Assembly (NCBI RefSeq): GCF_003634555.1
Contig: NZ_RBKS01000001.1
Span: 62,001 to 126,000 of the forward strand
From: Frondihabitans australicus
GTDB taxonomy: Bacteria > Actinomycetota > Actinomycetes > Actinomycetales > Microbacteriaceae
Length of the DNA stretch: 64,000 nucleotides
Direction: 5' to 3'
The position numbers were made by a program, and so were the translations under genes. Position 1 is the stretch's first letter, and every line of letters begins with the position of its first letter. This document shows, in pieces, positions 26,886 through 35,491 of the stretch. The notes under the pieces are model-generated. The model had not been told where the DNA came from. It was given only the letters and a program-made list of their open reading frames with translations, and ran no database searches.

Positions 26886-27085
26886 TTCCGCACCAGTGTC
26901 GGGAACACGAAGACGGCGAAGACGAGGAACGCGGCCATGACGCAGAACACGATCCACGTGCTTCGCGGCAGGGTCGTCTGCCCTTCGGCCTCGCGCCTCG
27001 AGAGTCGCCGGTGGCGCGTCACCGCCTGCAGTGCCACCACGGCGATGATGGCGACCGCGAGCAGGGCGATGATCAGGATTTCCAC
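26882..27085 (-). CDS. Small two-helix membrane protein
   Basis: A 67-residue protein: an N-terminal hydrophobic segment (EILIIALLAVAIIAVVALQAV), a strongly basic middle (TRHRRLSRREAEG) and a second hydrophobic segment (WIVFCVMAAFLVFAVFVF). Both ends should face outward or both inward around a cytoplasmic basic loop. It is the first gene of a two-gene unit with the 265-residue protein, with overlapping stop and start. Confidence 0.65.
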   Translation of the reverse strand: MEILIIALLAVAIIAVVALQAVTRHRRLSRREAEGQTTLPRSTWIVFCVMAAFLVFAVFVFPTLVRK

Positions 27086-27199
27086 GGCGTCCAGTGTGAC
27101 ACCTCGGCGGGCGGGCTCGTGACCGTCGTCGCTCGCCCGCGGCCTCGCCCGCCCCGTCGCCCTCGGGTGAGCGGCGGCTTGCGGCTATTCATCCGTTCC

Positions 27200-27416
27200 C
27201 ACGGCGCAACTTCGCTACTGTGAGAGGGCGTCCGGCTGGTTACCGGGCGCCCAGCGTCGATGACGACGGGCAGACCGTCGTTCTCCTGATCCGAGCGTCG
27301 AGACGCCCGCCAGCTCTCGCCGCCGACATGCCCTCGGCTCCGGCCGGGGGCATGTCCTCGTTCTCCGGGCGCCATCGTCATCACGGCGCCGTTGCACGCC
27401 CGTGACCTTTTTCCGA
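27200..27416 (+). ncRNA. Candidate structured RNA in a 541-base gene-free gap
   Basis: The gap 27086-27626 has no convincing gene but several consecutive stems: GGCGTCCGG with CCGGGCGCC (27227-27250, one G-U pair), CGACGG with CCGTCG (27265-27281), GACATGCCC with GGGCATGTC (27327-27357, perfect 9 pairs) and GGCGCC with GGCGCC (27369-27391), then a T5 run near 27410-27416. This could be a small RNA or a long 5' leader. A 61-residue frame at 27220 covers it but looks like a chance translation. I could not match it to a known RNA class. Confidence 0.3.
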
Positions 27417-27506
27417 GCGGACTCTTGGCTTCGGGTGGTTCCGCTGAGCACGCGCTAGGAGTAAACCGAAAGAGTCTCGCGTAACGGGATCAGGTACACG
27501 AGCCTG

Positions 27507-27544
27507 GCGGGGCGGGCCGGCCGGCGGGTCGCCCGCCCCGCTTT
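27507..27544 (+). terminator. GC-rich hairpin followed by TTT, upstream of the sedolisin gene
   Basis: GCGGGGCGGGC (27507-27517) pairs perfectly with GCCCGCCCCGC (27531-27541), followed by TTT. Since no plus-strand gene lies just before it, it either ends a non-coding transcript from about 27.2 kb or attenuates transcription into the sedolisin gene 83 bases further on. Confidence 0.55.
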
Positions 27545-27626
27545 CGTGCTCCTGGGTCACGCTCGAGCGTCCGGGTATTCTGTCGGTGGCTCGGAGTCTG
27601 TCGGTGGCGCGGAGTAGAGAAGAGCC

Positions 27627-29225
27627 ATGACAGATTCGACGGGCCCCCTCGACCACCTCGAACTCGTTCCCCTGGCGGGAAGCGAGAAGCCGGCCGCACC
27701 GGGCGTGCAGCCGGCCGCGACCTCCCTCGGCGACGACGCCACGGTGCCCGCGACCCTCGTGCTGCGGCGGGCGAACCCCGTCGACACGGCGACCGCGTTG
27801 CAGGCCCCGGTCGACCGCGACGCCTACGTTCGCGACCACGGCGCGACCCAGGCCGACGTCGACCTCGTCACCTCCACCCTCGAGAGCCTCGGTCTCACCG
27901 TCGTCGACTCCGACGCACCGTCGAGGCGCGTCCGCGTCGAAGGGCCGGCGTCGGTCATCTCGCGTGTGTTCGGCACGTCGCTCGAAGCGGTCACCTCGCT
28001 GGCGCCGACGCGGGGCGGCGAGACGGCCCCCGGCGCCGACGCGCCCCGCGTCGAGCACCGTCAGCGGTCCGGCGGCCTCAGCGTACCCAAGCAGCTCGAC
28101 GGCGTCGTCACGGCCGTGCTCGGCCTCGACGACCGGCCCCAGGCGCGGGCGCAGTTCCGCGTCGCGCGAGCCGAGGCTCAGAGCGTGAGCTACACCCCGG
28201 TCGAGCTCGGCGAGGCCTATCGATTCCCGGCCGGCACCGACGGCACGGGGCAGACGATCGCCATCGTCGAGCTCGGCGGCGGCTACGAGCAGTCCGACCT
28301 CGACACCTACTTCACGCAGCTCGGCGTCGGCAGCCCGGCCGTGTCGGCCGTCGGGGTCGACGGGGCGAAGAACGTCCCTGGGCAGGATCCCAGTGGCGCC
28401 GACGGCGAAGTGCTCCTCGACATCGAGGTCGTCGGGGCACTCGCCCCGAAAGCGTCGATCGTGGTCTACTTCGCGCCGAACACCGACGCCGGCTTCGTCG
28501 ACGCCATCTCGCAGGCAGCGCACGCGACTCCCGCGCCGACGACCATGAGCATCAGCTGGGGTCAGAGCGAGGACGCCTGGACGGCGCAGGCGCGCACGGC
28601 GCTCGACGACGCCCTGGTGGACGCCGCGGCGCTCGGGGTCACGGTCACGGCGGCGGCCGGCGACAACGGCTCGAGCGACGGTGCGACGGATGGCAAGAAC
28701 CACGTCGACTTCCCCGCCTCGAGCCCGCACCTCCTGGCGTGCGGCGGCACGAGCCTGCAGGCGTCGGGCGACACGATCTCGAGCGAGACGGTCTGGAACG
28801 ACGGTGCCGGTCGCGGCGCGACCGGTGGCGGGGTGAGCGACGCGTATCCGCTGCCGAGCTGGCAGCAGAGCGCCGGTGTCCCGGTGGCCCCGGCGAGCGG
28901 TGGGGGCCGTGGAGTGCCCGATGTGGCAGGCAATGCCGATCCTGCGACCGGCTACCGCGTGCTCGTCGACGGCACCGCGACCGTGATCGGCGGCACGAGC
29001 GCAGTTGCGCCGCTCTGGGCGGCCCTCGTCGCCCGTCTCGCCCAGTCGGTCGGGTCACCGCTGGGGCTGATCCAGCCGAAGATCTATGCGGCGGGCGCGT
29101 CGGGTGCGTTCCGCGACATCACGTCGGGCGACAACGGCGCGTTCAAGGCCGGCACGGGGTGGGACGCCTGCACGGGGCTCGGGTCGCCCGACGGCGAGGC
29201 CCTGCTTCAGGCGCTGAAGGCCTGA
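27627..29225 (+). CDS. Sedolisin (S53) serine-carboxyl peptidase with pro-domain
   Basis: A 532-residue pro-kumamolisin-like peptidase. Residues about 40-175 are the activation domain; the catalytic domain carries Glu261 and Asp265 in DGEVLLDIEVVG, the oxyanion Asp346 in AAGDNGSSDG, and the nucleophile Ser458 in GGTSAVAPLWA. The C-terminal calcium site is visible in FRDITSGDNGAF, then AGTGWDACTGLGSP. Such enzymes are acid-active and self-processing. There is no obvious Sec signal at the N terminus, as in several bacterial kumamolisins, so the export route is unclear. Confidence 0.9.
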   Translation: MTDSTGPLDHLELVPLAGSEKPAAPGVQPAATSLGDDATVPATLVLRRANPVDTATALQAPVDRDAYVRDHGATQADVDLVTSTLESLGLTVVDSDAPSRRVRVEGPASVISRVFGTSLEAVTSLAPTRGGETAPGADAPRVEHRQRSGGLSVPKQLDGVVTAVLGLDDRPQARAQFRVARAEAQSVSYTPVELGEAYRFPAGTDGTGQTIAIVELGGGYEQSDLDTYFTQLGVGSPAVSAVGVDGAKNVPGQDPSGADGEVLLDIEVVGALAPKASIVVYFAPNTDAGFVDAISQAAHATPAPTTMSISWGQSEDAWTAQARTALDDALVDAAALGVTVTAAAGDNGSSDGATDGKNHVDFPASSPHLLACGGTSLQASGDTISSETVWNDGAGRGATGGGVSDAYPLPSWQQSAGVPVAPASGGGRGVPDVAGNADPATGYRVLVDGTATVIGGTSAVAPLWAALVARLAQSVGSPLGLIQPKIYAAGASGAFRDITSGDNGAFKAGTGWDACTGLGSPDGEALLQALKA

Positions 29226-29252
29226 CTTCCCGCGGCGTGCCTGAGTGCGCCG

Positions 29253-29744
29253 CTACTCTTCGCCGATGTCTTCGTTCCAGAGGGCGTGGTTCTCGGCGAT
29301 GAAGGTGCCCATGACCTCGATGAGGGCCGGGTCGGCGAGTGTCGTCACGGCGACGCCATTCTCTTCCAGCCAGTCCTGACCGCCCCGGAAGTTCTCGGCC
29401 TCGCCGACGACGACACGGCCGATGCCGAACTGGCGGACGAGCCCCGAGCAGTACCAGCACGGCGACAGCGTGGTGACCATCGTCGTGCGCCGGTAGCTCG
29501 TCTGGCGGCCCGCGGCGAGGAACGCGCTGGTTTCGCCGTGCAGCGCCGGGTTGTCGCCCTGCACGCGCATGTTGTGGCCGGAGCCGAGGAGGCGACCGTC
29601 GTCGTCGAACAGGGCCGCGCCGATCGGGATGCCGCCCTCGGCCAGCGACTTCAGGGCCTCGGCGCGGGCGACCTCGAGCTTGTCGGCGTCGGTGGCGTAC
29701 ACGAGCCCGTCGCCGGGTGTCCCGCCGTCGTCGAAGGCGGTCAT
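29253..29744 (-). CDS. Cytosine deaminase of the fungal/CDA type
   Basis: A 163-residue zinc deaminase: His69 and Glu71 in HGETSAF and Cys96/Cys99 in SPCWYCSG give the H(A/G)E and PCxxC metal and proton-shuttle motifs. Size and the MVTTLSPCWYCSGL context fit yeast-type cytosine deaminase, unlike the amidohydrolase-type CodA of enterobacteria. The gene is coupled (ATGA overlap 29741-29744) to a cytosine permease, which strongly supports cytosine as substrate: cytosine to uracil plus ammonia for pyrimidine salvage. Confidence 0.85.
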   Translation of the reverse strand: MTAFDDGGTPGDGLVYATDADKLEVARAEALKSLAEGGIPIGAALFDDDGRLLGSGHNMRVQGDNPALHGETSAFLAAGRQTSYRRTTMVTTLSPCWYCSGLVRQFGIGRVVVGEAENFRGGQDWLEENGVAVTTLADPALIEVMGTFIAENHALWNEDIGEE

Positions 29745-31183
29745 GCGACGTCGTCCGCCGCGTCGATGCCGACCGGCACCCCGCCGTCGGTGCCGTGCGT
29801 GCCGCCGCTGAGGGGAGCGCCGAGGGCGGGCCGGAAGGCCTTGAAGAGCACGAAGTAGAGGATCGCGGCGAGCACGAAGCCGACGAGCGCCGTGATGTCG
29901 CCGACGCCGGTGTGCTTCGAGATCGGGCCGGTGTAGAAGGTCTCGTCGCAGAACAGCCAGATCGAGACGAACGCGGCGACGACGAACGCGATGATGCCCG
30001 CCGGGTTCAGGTAGCGGCGGTGGTCGGGCAGGAGCTCGGCGATCGACGTGCCGCGGCGGAGGTACCGATCGGTGAGCACGACGCCGAGCCACGGCGCGAT
30101 CCAGTAGGCGATCACCAGGAGGAAGTTGTTGTACTTCGTACCGGCGTCGGCGAGTGCGCTCCACGCGATGAAGAAGCCGATGACGCCGAACCCGAGGGCG
30201 ACGATCGCTCGTCGCAGGCTGAACGGGATCCTGATGCCCGCGGCGAGGAACGACATCGCGCCCGAGTAGATGTTCAGCGCGTTGGCGGCGATGGCGCCGA
30301 TGGCGATGGCGATCAGCGTGAGGTCTTTGACGGCGGTGGGCATCGTCGACACGAAGGCACCCGTGGGGTCGCTGTCGCTCATCGCGATCGTCGCCGACGC
30401 GGCGCCCGCGAACATGAGCACCGTGCAGGAGACGAAGTTGCCGAGCCCCGCGGCCCAGGCGATCGAGGCGCGACGGGTGGAGGCCGGAAGGTAGCGCGAG
30501 TAGTCGGAGGCGTACGGGTTCCAGCCGCAGGCGTAGCCGAACGCCGCCGCGGCCGTCGCCGTGAAGCCGCCGAAGCTGAAGCCGCCTCCCTTGGGGGTGA
30601 AGCCGAGGTGCGCGTGCGAGACGATCACGACCGTCGCGATGAGGAAGATGATGCCGAGGGCGATCGCGGCGTAGCGCTCGAACGTCTGCACCAGGTCGTG
30701 GCCGATGAACGCCACGCCCACCTCGATCACGACGACGATGAGAAGCGACAGGACCGTCGGCATCCCGGTCAGCGTGGTGAGCGCGAATGCGCCCGACACC
30801 GAGTTCACGGCGAACCAGCCGAGACCCGCCATGACGGTGTTGATGCCGGCCGGCAGGATGTTGCCGAAGAAGCCGAAGGCCGTGCGGCTGATCACGAACT
30901 GGGCGAGGCCCTCACGCGGACCCCAGGTCGACAGGACTCCCTGCGTGATGGCGCCGAGCGCGTTGCCGAGGGCGAGGGCGGCGACGGCCTGCCAGAAGCT
31001 CAGCCCGAAGATGATGCCGAGCACGCCGACGAACACCGTCGCGAACTCGAGGTTGGGCGACGACCACGTCGCGAACAGCTGCCACGGCGACCCGTGGCGG
31101 CGTTCGGCGGGGATCGCTTCGATTCCGCCCGATTCGATGGCGGCGGGGCGGTAACGGGGAGCATCGACGATGGCCATGGCCAC
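29741..31183 (-). CDS. codB: Cytosine permease (NCS1 family)
   Basis: A 480-residue NCS1 transporter with about 12 hydrophobic segments. The N-terminal ATWSSPNLEFATVFVG, the WGPREGLAQFVISRTAFG segment and AFGYACGWNPYASDYSRYLP are hallmarks of purine/cytosine permeases. It imports cytosine, probably with sodium or protons, for the co-transcribed deaminase. The C-terminal tail is Gly/Asp-rich and likely disordered. ATG 31183 (MAMAIVDAP) is followed by a second Met codon. It is divergent from the dehydrogenase gene at 31270. Confidence 0.85.
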   Translation of the reverse strand: MAMAIVDAPRYRPAAIESGGIEAIPAERRHGSPWQLFATWSSPNLEFATVFVGVLGIIFGLSFWQAVAALALGNALGAITQGVLSTWGPREGLAQFVISRTAFGFFGNILPAGINTVMAGLGWFAVNSVSGAFALTTLTGMPTVLSLLIVVVIEVGVAFIGHDLVQTFERYAAIALGIIFLIATVVIVSHAHLGFTPKGGGFSFGGFTATAAAAFGYACGWNPYASDYSRYLPASTRRASIAWAAGLGNFVSCTVLMFAGAASATIAMSDSDPTGAFVSTMPTAVKDLTLIAIAIGAIAANALNIYSGAMSFLAAGIRIPFSLRRAIVALGFGVIGFFIAWSALADAGTKYNNFLLVIAYWIAPWLGVVLTDRYLRRGTSIAELLPDHRRYLNPAGIIAFVVAAFVSIWLFCDETFYTGPISKHTGVGDITALVGFVLAAILYFVLFKAFRPALGAPLSGGTHGTDGGVPVGIDAADDVA

Positions 31184-31269
31184 CAGGCTAGTGCCGTCTG
31201 CGCACTCTGCAAGAAACGGCCTGACGGCCGCTGGGCGCGAGCAGGATCCGGAGGACTAGCGTCCAGATC

Positions 31270-32673
31270 ATGGCCACCTCGAAGACGTCGTCCCTGCTGA
31301 TCCTCGGAGCCTCGGGCGACCTCGCCGCCCGCCTCCTCATGCCCGGCCTCGCCGGTCTCCTCGCCCACGAACCCGACCGCCGCGTCCAGCTGATCGGCGC
31401 CGGCGTCGAAGACCTGACGGACGCGCAGTGGAAGGCCCGGGTGAAGGAGTCGTTCGCGAGCGTCAAAGCGAAGGGGCCGGCCGTGCAGGCCACGCTGCGC
31501 TCGACGAAGTACATCAAGGCCGACGTGACGGCGAAGGACGACCTGCAGAAGCTCGTGGACGCGTGCACCTCGGATCCTGCGATCTATTTCGCCCTGCCTC
31601 CCGCGATCACCGAGCTCGCCTGCGGTCAGCTGCAGAAGATGGAGCTGCCGCCTGCGACGAGCCTCGCTCTCGAGAAGCCGTTCGGCACCGACGAGCGCAG
31701 CGCCAAGAAGCTCAACACGCTGCTGCTGAAGATCGTGCCGGAGAACCGGATCCACCGGGTCGACCACTTCCTCGGCCGCTCCACCGTGCTCAACCTGCTC
31801 GGCCTCCGCTTCGCCAACCGCCTGATCGAGCCGATGCTGTCGAACCGCGACGTCGAGAACATCGAGATCGTCTACGACGAGCAGCTCGGCCTGGAGAATC
31901 GCGCGCGGTACTACGACCACGCCGGTGCGCTCGTCGACATGATCCAGAGCCACCTGCTGCAGGTGCTCGCGGTACTCGTGATGGAGGCGCCGGCGACGCT
32001 CAGCGCGCAGGACGTCCGGGACCAGAAGCAGCTGGCGTTGAGGGCCATGCGCATCTGGGACGACGACCCCGCGAGCAGTCGCCGCGCCCGCTACACCGGC
32101 GGCACGATCAACGGTCGCAAGCTGCCCGCCTACGTGAAGGAGGACGGCGTCGACCCGTCGCTCGGCACCGAGACGCTGGCCGAGGTCGTCGTCGAGGTGC
32201 GCAACATGCGGTGGGCCGGCGTGCCGATCATGCTGCGCTCCGGCAAGGCGCTCGGCGACTACCGCCGCGAGATCGTCGTGACGTTCAAGGCCCCGACGCA
32301 CGTGCCGCCGGAGTTCCACACGCTCAAGGAGCCCGACCGCCTCAGGATCCTGATCGACCCCGACGAGATGTTCCTCGAACTCAACGTCAACGGCCCCGGC
32401 GACCCCCTCGTCATCGACCGGGCGGCGCTCGAGGCGGTCTTCAACCCCGGCGACCTCCCGGCCTACGGCGAGGTGCTGCAGGGCATCCTCGACGGCGACG
32501 CCGCGCTCTCGGTGCGCGGCGACGCCGCGGTCGAGGGCTGGCGCATCGTCGCCCCGGTGCTCGCCGCGTGGCGCAAGAACGAGGTGCCGCTGGACGACTA
32601 TCGCGCAGGATCAGCGGGCCCGGCCTCGTGGCCGAAGGGTCTGGCCGAGGCCGCCCCCGCCCAGAAGCGGTGA
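31270..32673 (+). CDS. Atypical glucose-6-phosphate dehydrogenase paralogue
   Basis: A 467-residue protein of the Zwf family: GASGDL at residues 13-18, EKPFG with Lys136 at 135-139, and RVDHFLGR at 163-170 with the catalytic-base region further on. It departs from canonical enzymes: GDLAKRK reads GDLAARL, and the phosphate-binding DHYLGKE reads DHFLGRS, so Tyr becomes Phe, Lys becomes Arg and Glu becomes Ser. Neither opcA, tal nor gnd is adjacent, unlike the main actinobacterial zwf operon. It is probably a second, specialised sugar-phosphate dehydrogenase. The stop codon is followed by copies of its own end sequence. Confidence 0.7.
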   Translation: MATSKTSSLLILGASGDLAARLLMPGLAGLLAHEPDRRVQLIGAGVEDLTDAQWKARVKESFASVKAKGPAVQATLRSTKYIKADVTAKDDLQKLVDACTSDPAIYFALPPAITELACGQLQKMELPPATSLALEKPFGTDERSAKKLNTLLLKIVPENRIHRVDHFLGRSTVLNLLGLRFANRLIEPMLSNRDVENIEIVYDEQLGLENRARYYDHAGALVDMIQSHLLQVLAVLVMEAPATLSAQDVRDQKQLALRAMRIWDDDPASSRRARYTGGTINGRKLPAYVKEDGVDPSLGTETLAEVVVEVRNMRWAGVPIMLRSGKALGDYRREIVVTFKAPTHVPPEFHTLKEPDRLRILIDPDEMFLELNVNGPGDPLVIDRAALEAVFNPGDLPAYGEVLQGILDGDAALSVRGDAAVEGWRIVAPVLAAWRKNEVPLDDYRAGSAGPASWPKGLAEAAPAQKR

Positions 32674-32712
32674 CGGCGCAGAAGCGGTGACGGCGCAGAA
32701 GCGGTAGGTGCC
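32662..32712 (+). repeat. 17-bp tandem repeat over the dehydrogenase stop codon
   Basis: CAGAAGCGGTGACGGCG occurs at 32662-32678 and again, identically, at 32679-32695; a third copy starts at 32696 and matches for 10 bases before diverging (CAGAAGCGGT, then AGGTGCC). The first copy encodes the last residues Gln-Lys-Arg and the stop. This looks like slippage duplication of the gene end and might vary in copy number between strains. Confidence 0.85.
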
Positions 32713-32714
32713 CG

Positions 32715-33518
32715 CTATCCGAACCGCTCCACGGTCTCGCGGAAGTACGCGTCCGCCAGCGCCCGCTTCTCGCCGGGGTCGCGCGGCTCGGCGTGCTCGT
32801 ACAGCTGAGTAGCCCGAGCGAACTGCTCCTCGATGAAGCGCAGGATCGCGGGCGGCGGAGTCCCGGTGCCCATCTCACGCGTGACGCGCTTCACGGCGAG
32901 GAGCTCTTCGGTCTCGCGAACGACGTCGGTGGGCGGGTCGCACTCGGCGAGCAGGGTCGCCAGCTCCATCGGCGCGACCGCCGACGACGCGTTGACGTCG
33001 AGCCAGCGGAGCGCCGCGGCGGCCCGGAGCGCGTAGAAGGTCCGCTTGAGCTTCACCGGGCCGTCGGCATCCGGCCACTGGTTCCGGCCCGAGTGGAGGT
33101 AGTGGCGGCCCGTCAGGGCTCGGTCGGCCACCGCCTCGGCGAGCTCCAGGAGCCCGTCGCGGAACCCCGCGTCGCCCCGGTACACGATCGGCGACCGCAG
33201 CCACTCGACGACGACGGCGTTCCCTCGCGTGAGCAGCTCCACCGCCTTGGCGAGGTCCCAGCCGTTCACGTCGAACACCTCGTCCAGCGGCGTCTCGATG
33301 ACGTCGCGGGGCCGCCAGAGCGAGAGGTAGTCGTCGCGGGGCCGGACATAGAGGAATCGGCAGTCGTAGTCGCTGTCGGGCGACGGGAACCCCCACGCCC
33401 GGCTGCCGCTCTCGATGGCCCAGACGACCGACACGCCGTGGTCGCGGCCGACGCCGTCGAGACGGGCGTCGATCTCGGCGACGACGAGGGGATCGAGTTC
33501 GGCCGGGACATTCCGCAT
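32715..33518 (-). CDS. Nucleotidyltransferase-domain protein (YcgL/RNA-repair type)
   Basis: A 267-residue protein with a polymerase-beta-like nucleotidyltransferase core: ESGSRAWGFPSPDSDYD at residues about 36-52 gives the GSR motif and the Asp pair that binds magnesium. The rest (RPRDVIETPLDEVFDVNGWDL, then KRTFYALRAAAALRW) matches the COG3541-type family often linked to RNA repair or antiphage islands. ATG 33518 follows the predicted family N terminus. No ligase or repair partner is adjacent, so its role is open. It is convergent with the dehydrogenase gene across the tandem repeat. Confidence 0.75.
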   Translation of the reverse strand: MRNVPAELDPLVVAEIDARLDGVGRDHGVSVVWAIESGSRAWGFPSPDSDYDCRFLYVRPRDDYLSLWRPRDVIETPLDEVFDVNGWDLAKAVELLTRGNAVVVEWLRSPIVYRGDAGFRDGLLELAEAVADRALTGRHYLHSGRNQWPDADGPVKLKRTFYALRAAAALRWLDVNASSAVAPMELATLLAECDPPTDVVRETEELLAVKRVTREMGTGTPPPAILRFIEEQFARATQLYEHAEPRDPGEKRALADAYFRETVERFG

Positions 33519-33636
33519 CCTGCGACCGTACCCGACGTTCGGCCGATTCCGAACGAAAGGGTCTGGCATCGACGGCGGCGCAGGTCGATCATGGGGGCAG
33601 GCCGCGACGACGCGGCCCCGACCAACGGAGGTCTCC

Positions 33637-34611
33637 ATGGCAACGACGCCCGCCGCGCACGCGGCCCCGCCCTTCGACTCGGAGCTCGAGCCGATCCTCC
33701 AGCAGCTGAAGGACACCCTGCCGTCGAGCATCACCCCCGAGATGATCCCGCTGATCCGGCAGGCGCCCGAGCCGACGGTCGCGGAGCTCATCGGCGATCG
33801 TGCCCTCACTCATCGCGAGGTGGTGGTCCCCGGGCCCGACGGCGCGCCCGACATCACCCTCTCGGCCTTCGCCCGCGACGACCATCGAGCGGGCGGCCCG
33901 GGAATCTTCCACATCCACGGCGGCGGCATGATCATCGGAAGCCGCTTCTCGGGCGTGAGCGCGATGTTCGACTGGGTGGAGTCGCTCGACGCGGTGTGCG
34001 TGTCGGTCGAGTATCGCCTGGCCCCGGAACACCCCGATCCTGCGCCCGTCGACGACTGCTACGCGGGGCTGTGCTGGGCGTCCGAGCACGCCGACGAGCT
34101 GGGATTCGACGCGGGCAGGATGCTCGTGGCCGGGGCCAGCGCCGGGGGAGGCCTCGCCGCGGGAGTCACCCTGCGCGCCCGAGACGAGGGCGGGCCGCGC
34201 CTCGCCGGCTCCCTCCTGATCTACCCCATGCTCGACGACCGCAACGAGACCGTGTCGAGCCAGCAGATCGCAGGGATCGGCGTCTGGGACCGCGCCAGCA
34301 ACGACACCGGCTGGGACGCCCTGCTCGGCGACCGGCGACGCACCGACGCCGTCTCGATCTACGCCGCACCCGCTCGGGCGACCGACCTGTCGGGGCTGCC
34401 GCCGACGTTCATCGACGTGGGGACGGCCGAGGTGTTCCGCGACGAGGACGTCGCGTACGCGTCGCAGATCTGGGCCGACGGCGGCGACTGCGAGCTGCAC
34501 GTGTGGCCGGGCGGGTTCCACGGGTTCGACCTCATGGCGCCCGAGTCCGACCTCGCGAGGCGGATGGTCGCGGTGCGGTCGGCCTGGGTGACGCGTGTGC
34601 TGACCCGCTGA
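33637..34611 (+). CDS. Alpha/beta-hydrolase esterase, hormone-sensitive lipase (family IV) type
   Basis: A 324-residue esterase. The family IV HGGG oxyanion motif is at residues 94-97 (FHIHGGGMI), the nucleophile Ser in GASAGGGLAAG near residue 167, Asp in IDVGTAEVFRDED and His in GGFHGFD. These act on short-chain acyl esters in the cytoplasm. The N-terminal cap (residues about 10-60) fits. GGAGG is 9-13 bases before ATG 33637. The SDR gene that follows begins 42 bases after the stop. Confidence 0.85.
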   Translation: MATTPAAHAAPPFDSELEPILQQLKDTLPSSITPEMIPLIRQAPEPTVAELIGDRALTHREVVVPGPDGAPDITLSAFARDDHRAGGPGIFHIHGGGMIIGSRFSGVSAMFDWVESLDAVCVSVEYRLAPEHPDPAPVDDCYAGLCWASEHADELGFDAGRMLVAGASAGGGLAAGVTLRARDEGGPRLAGSLLIYPMLDDRNETVSSQQIAGIGVWDRASNDTGWDALLGDRRRTDAVSIYAAPARATDLSGLPPTFIDVGTAEVFRDEDVAYASQIWADGGDCELHVWPGGFHGFDLMAPESDLARRMVAVRSAWVTRVLTR

Positions 34612-34653
34612 CCGAGAGGGCGGTGGCGGGCGTTCGGTCACCAGAATGGAGGC

Positions 34654-35379
34654 ATGACCTCTGATGCCCCCGCCACCCGCCCGACCGCCCTCGTGACCGG
34701 AGCCACCCGTGGCATCGGCCGCGCCATCGCCCTCGACCTGGGCCGCACTCACCACGTCATCCTCGGCGGCCGCGACCAGACCGTGCTCGATTCGCTCGCC
34801 GCCGAGCTGCCGTCGGCGTCGACGTGGGCGGCCGACATCGCGACCGGGCCCTACGACGGCTTCCTGTCGTCGCTCCCTGTCGGGGACAACGGCGAGCGTC
34901 GCCTCGACGTCGTCGTGCACTCGGCGGGTGTGGTCGCGGGCCTGCCGCTGGGAGAGACCCCGATCGACGAGTGGCGACGCGTCTTCGAGGTCAACGTCTT
35001 CGCGGTGGCCGAGGTCACGCGCCTCGCGCTGCCGGCCCTGCGCCGAGCCGCGGGCACCGTCGTGCTGATCAACAGCGGCGCGGGGTTCTCGTCGAGCGCG
35101 TCGGGCACCGTCTACGCGGGCAGCAAGTTCGCCCTCCGCGCCCTCGCCGACGGACTGCGAGAGGAGGAGCGCGGCAACGGCGTGCGGGTCAGCTCGGTGC
35201 ACCCGGGCCGCGTCGACACCGACATGCAGCACGAGAACGTCGCCTTCGAGGGCGGCACCTACGACGCCGACCTGTACCTCGCCCCACAGGACATCGCCGA
35301 CGCCGTCCGGCTCGTCGTCGACCTGCCCCACAACGCGGTCGCTGAGACGGTGAGCGTGCGCCCCCTGCGTCGCTCCTGA
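34654..35379 (+). CDS. Short-chain dehydrogenase/reductase
   Basis: A 241-residue SDR: TGATRGIG at residues 15-22, a HSAG variant in place of NNAG (VVVHSAGVV), Ser in INSGAGFS and the catalytic Tyr/Lys in VYAGSKFAL, then HPGRVDTDM. Arg40 in GGRDQ suggests NADPH. It follows the esterase gene on the same strand with a short gap, so the pair may be co-transcribed. Substrate not evident. Confidence 0.85.
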   Translation: MTSDAPATRPTALVTGATRGIGRAIALDLGRTHHVILGGRDQTVLDSLAAELPSASTWAADIATGPYDGFLSSLPVGDNGERRLDVVVHSAGVVAGLPLGETPIDEWRRVFEVNVFAVAEVTRLALPALRRAAGTVVLINSGAGFSSSASGTVYAGSKFALRALADGLREEERGNGVRVSSVHPGRVDTDMQHENVAFEGGTYDADLYLAPQDIADAVRLVVDLPHNAVAETVSVRPLRRS

Positions 35380-35405
35380 GATTTTCGATATTGAGTCTTG
35401 CGCGA

Positions 35406-35440
35406 TATTTCACATACATGCATACTTGAGATGTGAAATA
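35406..35440. promoter_or_regulatory. Inverted repeat TATTTCACAT ... ATGTGAAATA upstream of exported protein
   Basis: Perfect 10-base arms at 35406-35415 and 35431-35440 flank a 15-base AT-rich spacer, and a third TTCACAT stands nearby at 35447. A TTGAGT (35392) with ATACAT 17 bases on (35415) could be the promoter. The A/T-rich block is exceptional here. It is 51 bases before the exported-protein gene and probably its operator or a leader hairpin. Confidence 0.6.
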
Positions 35441-35491
35441 CGCAGGTTCACATCAGTGAGGCCCTGCTCCCGACCAGAAGGACCCCATCTC

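Noticed and set aside
27220-27405. A 61-residue frame in the gap before the sedolisin gene
   Set aside because: No conserved look, no Shine-Dalgarno, and the DNA is taken up by hairpins; treated as a possible RNA instead.
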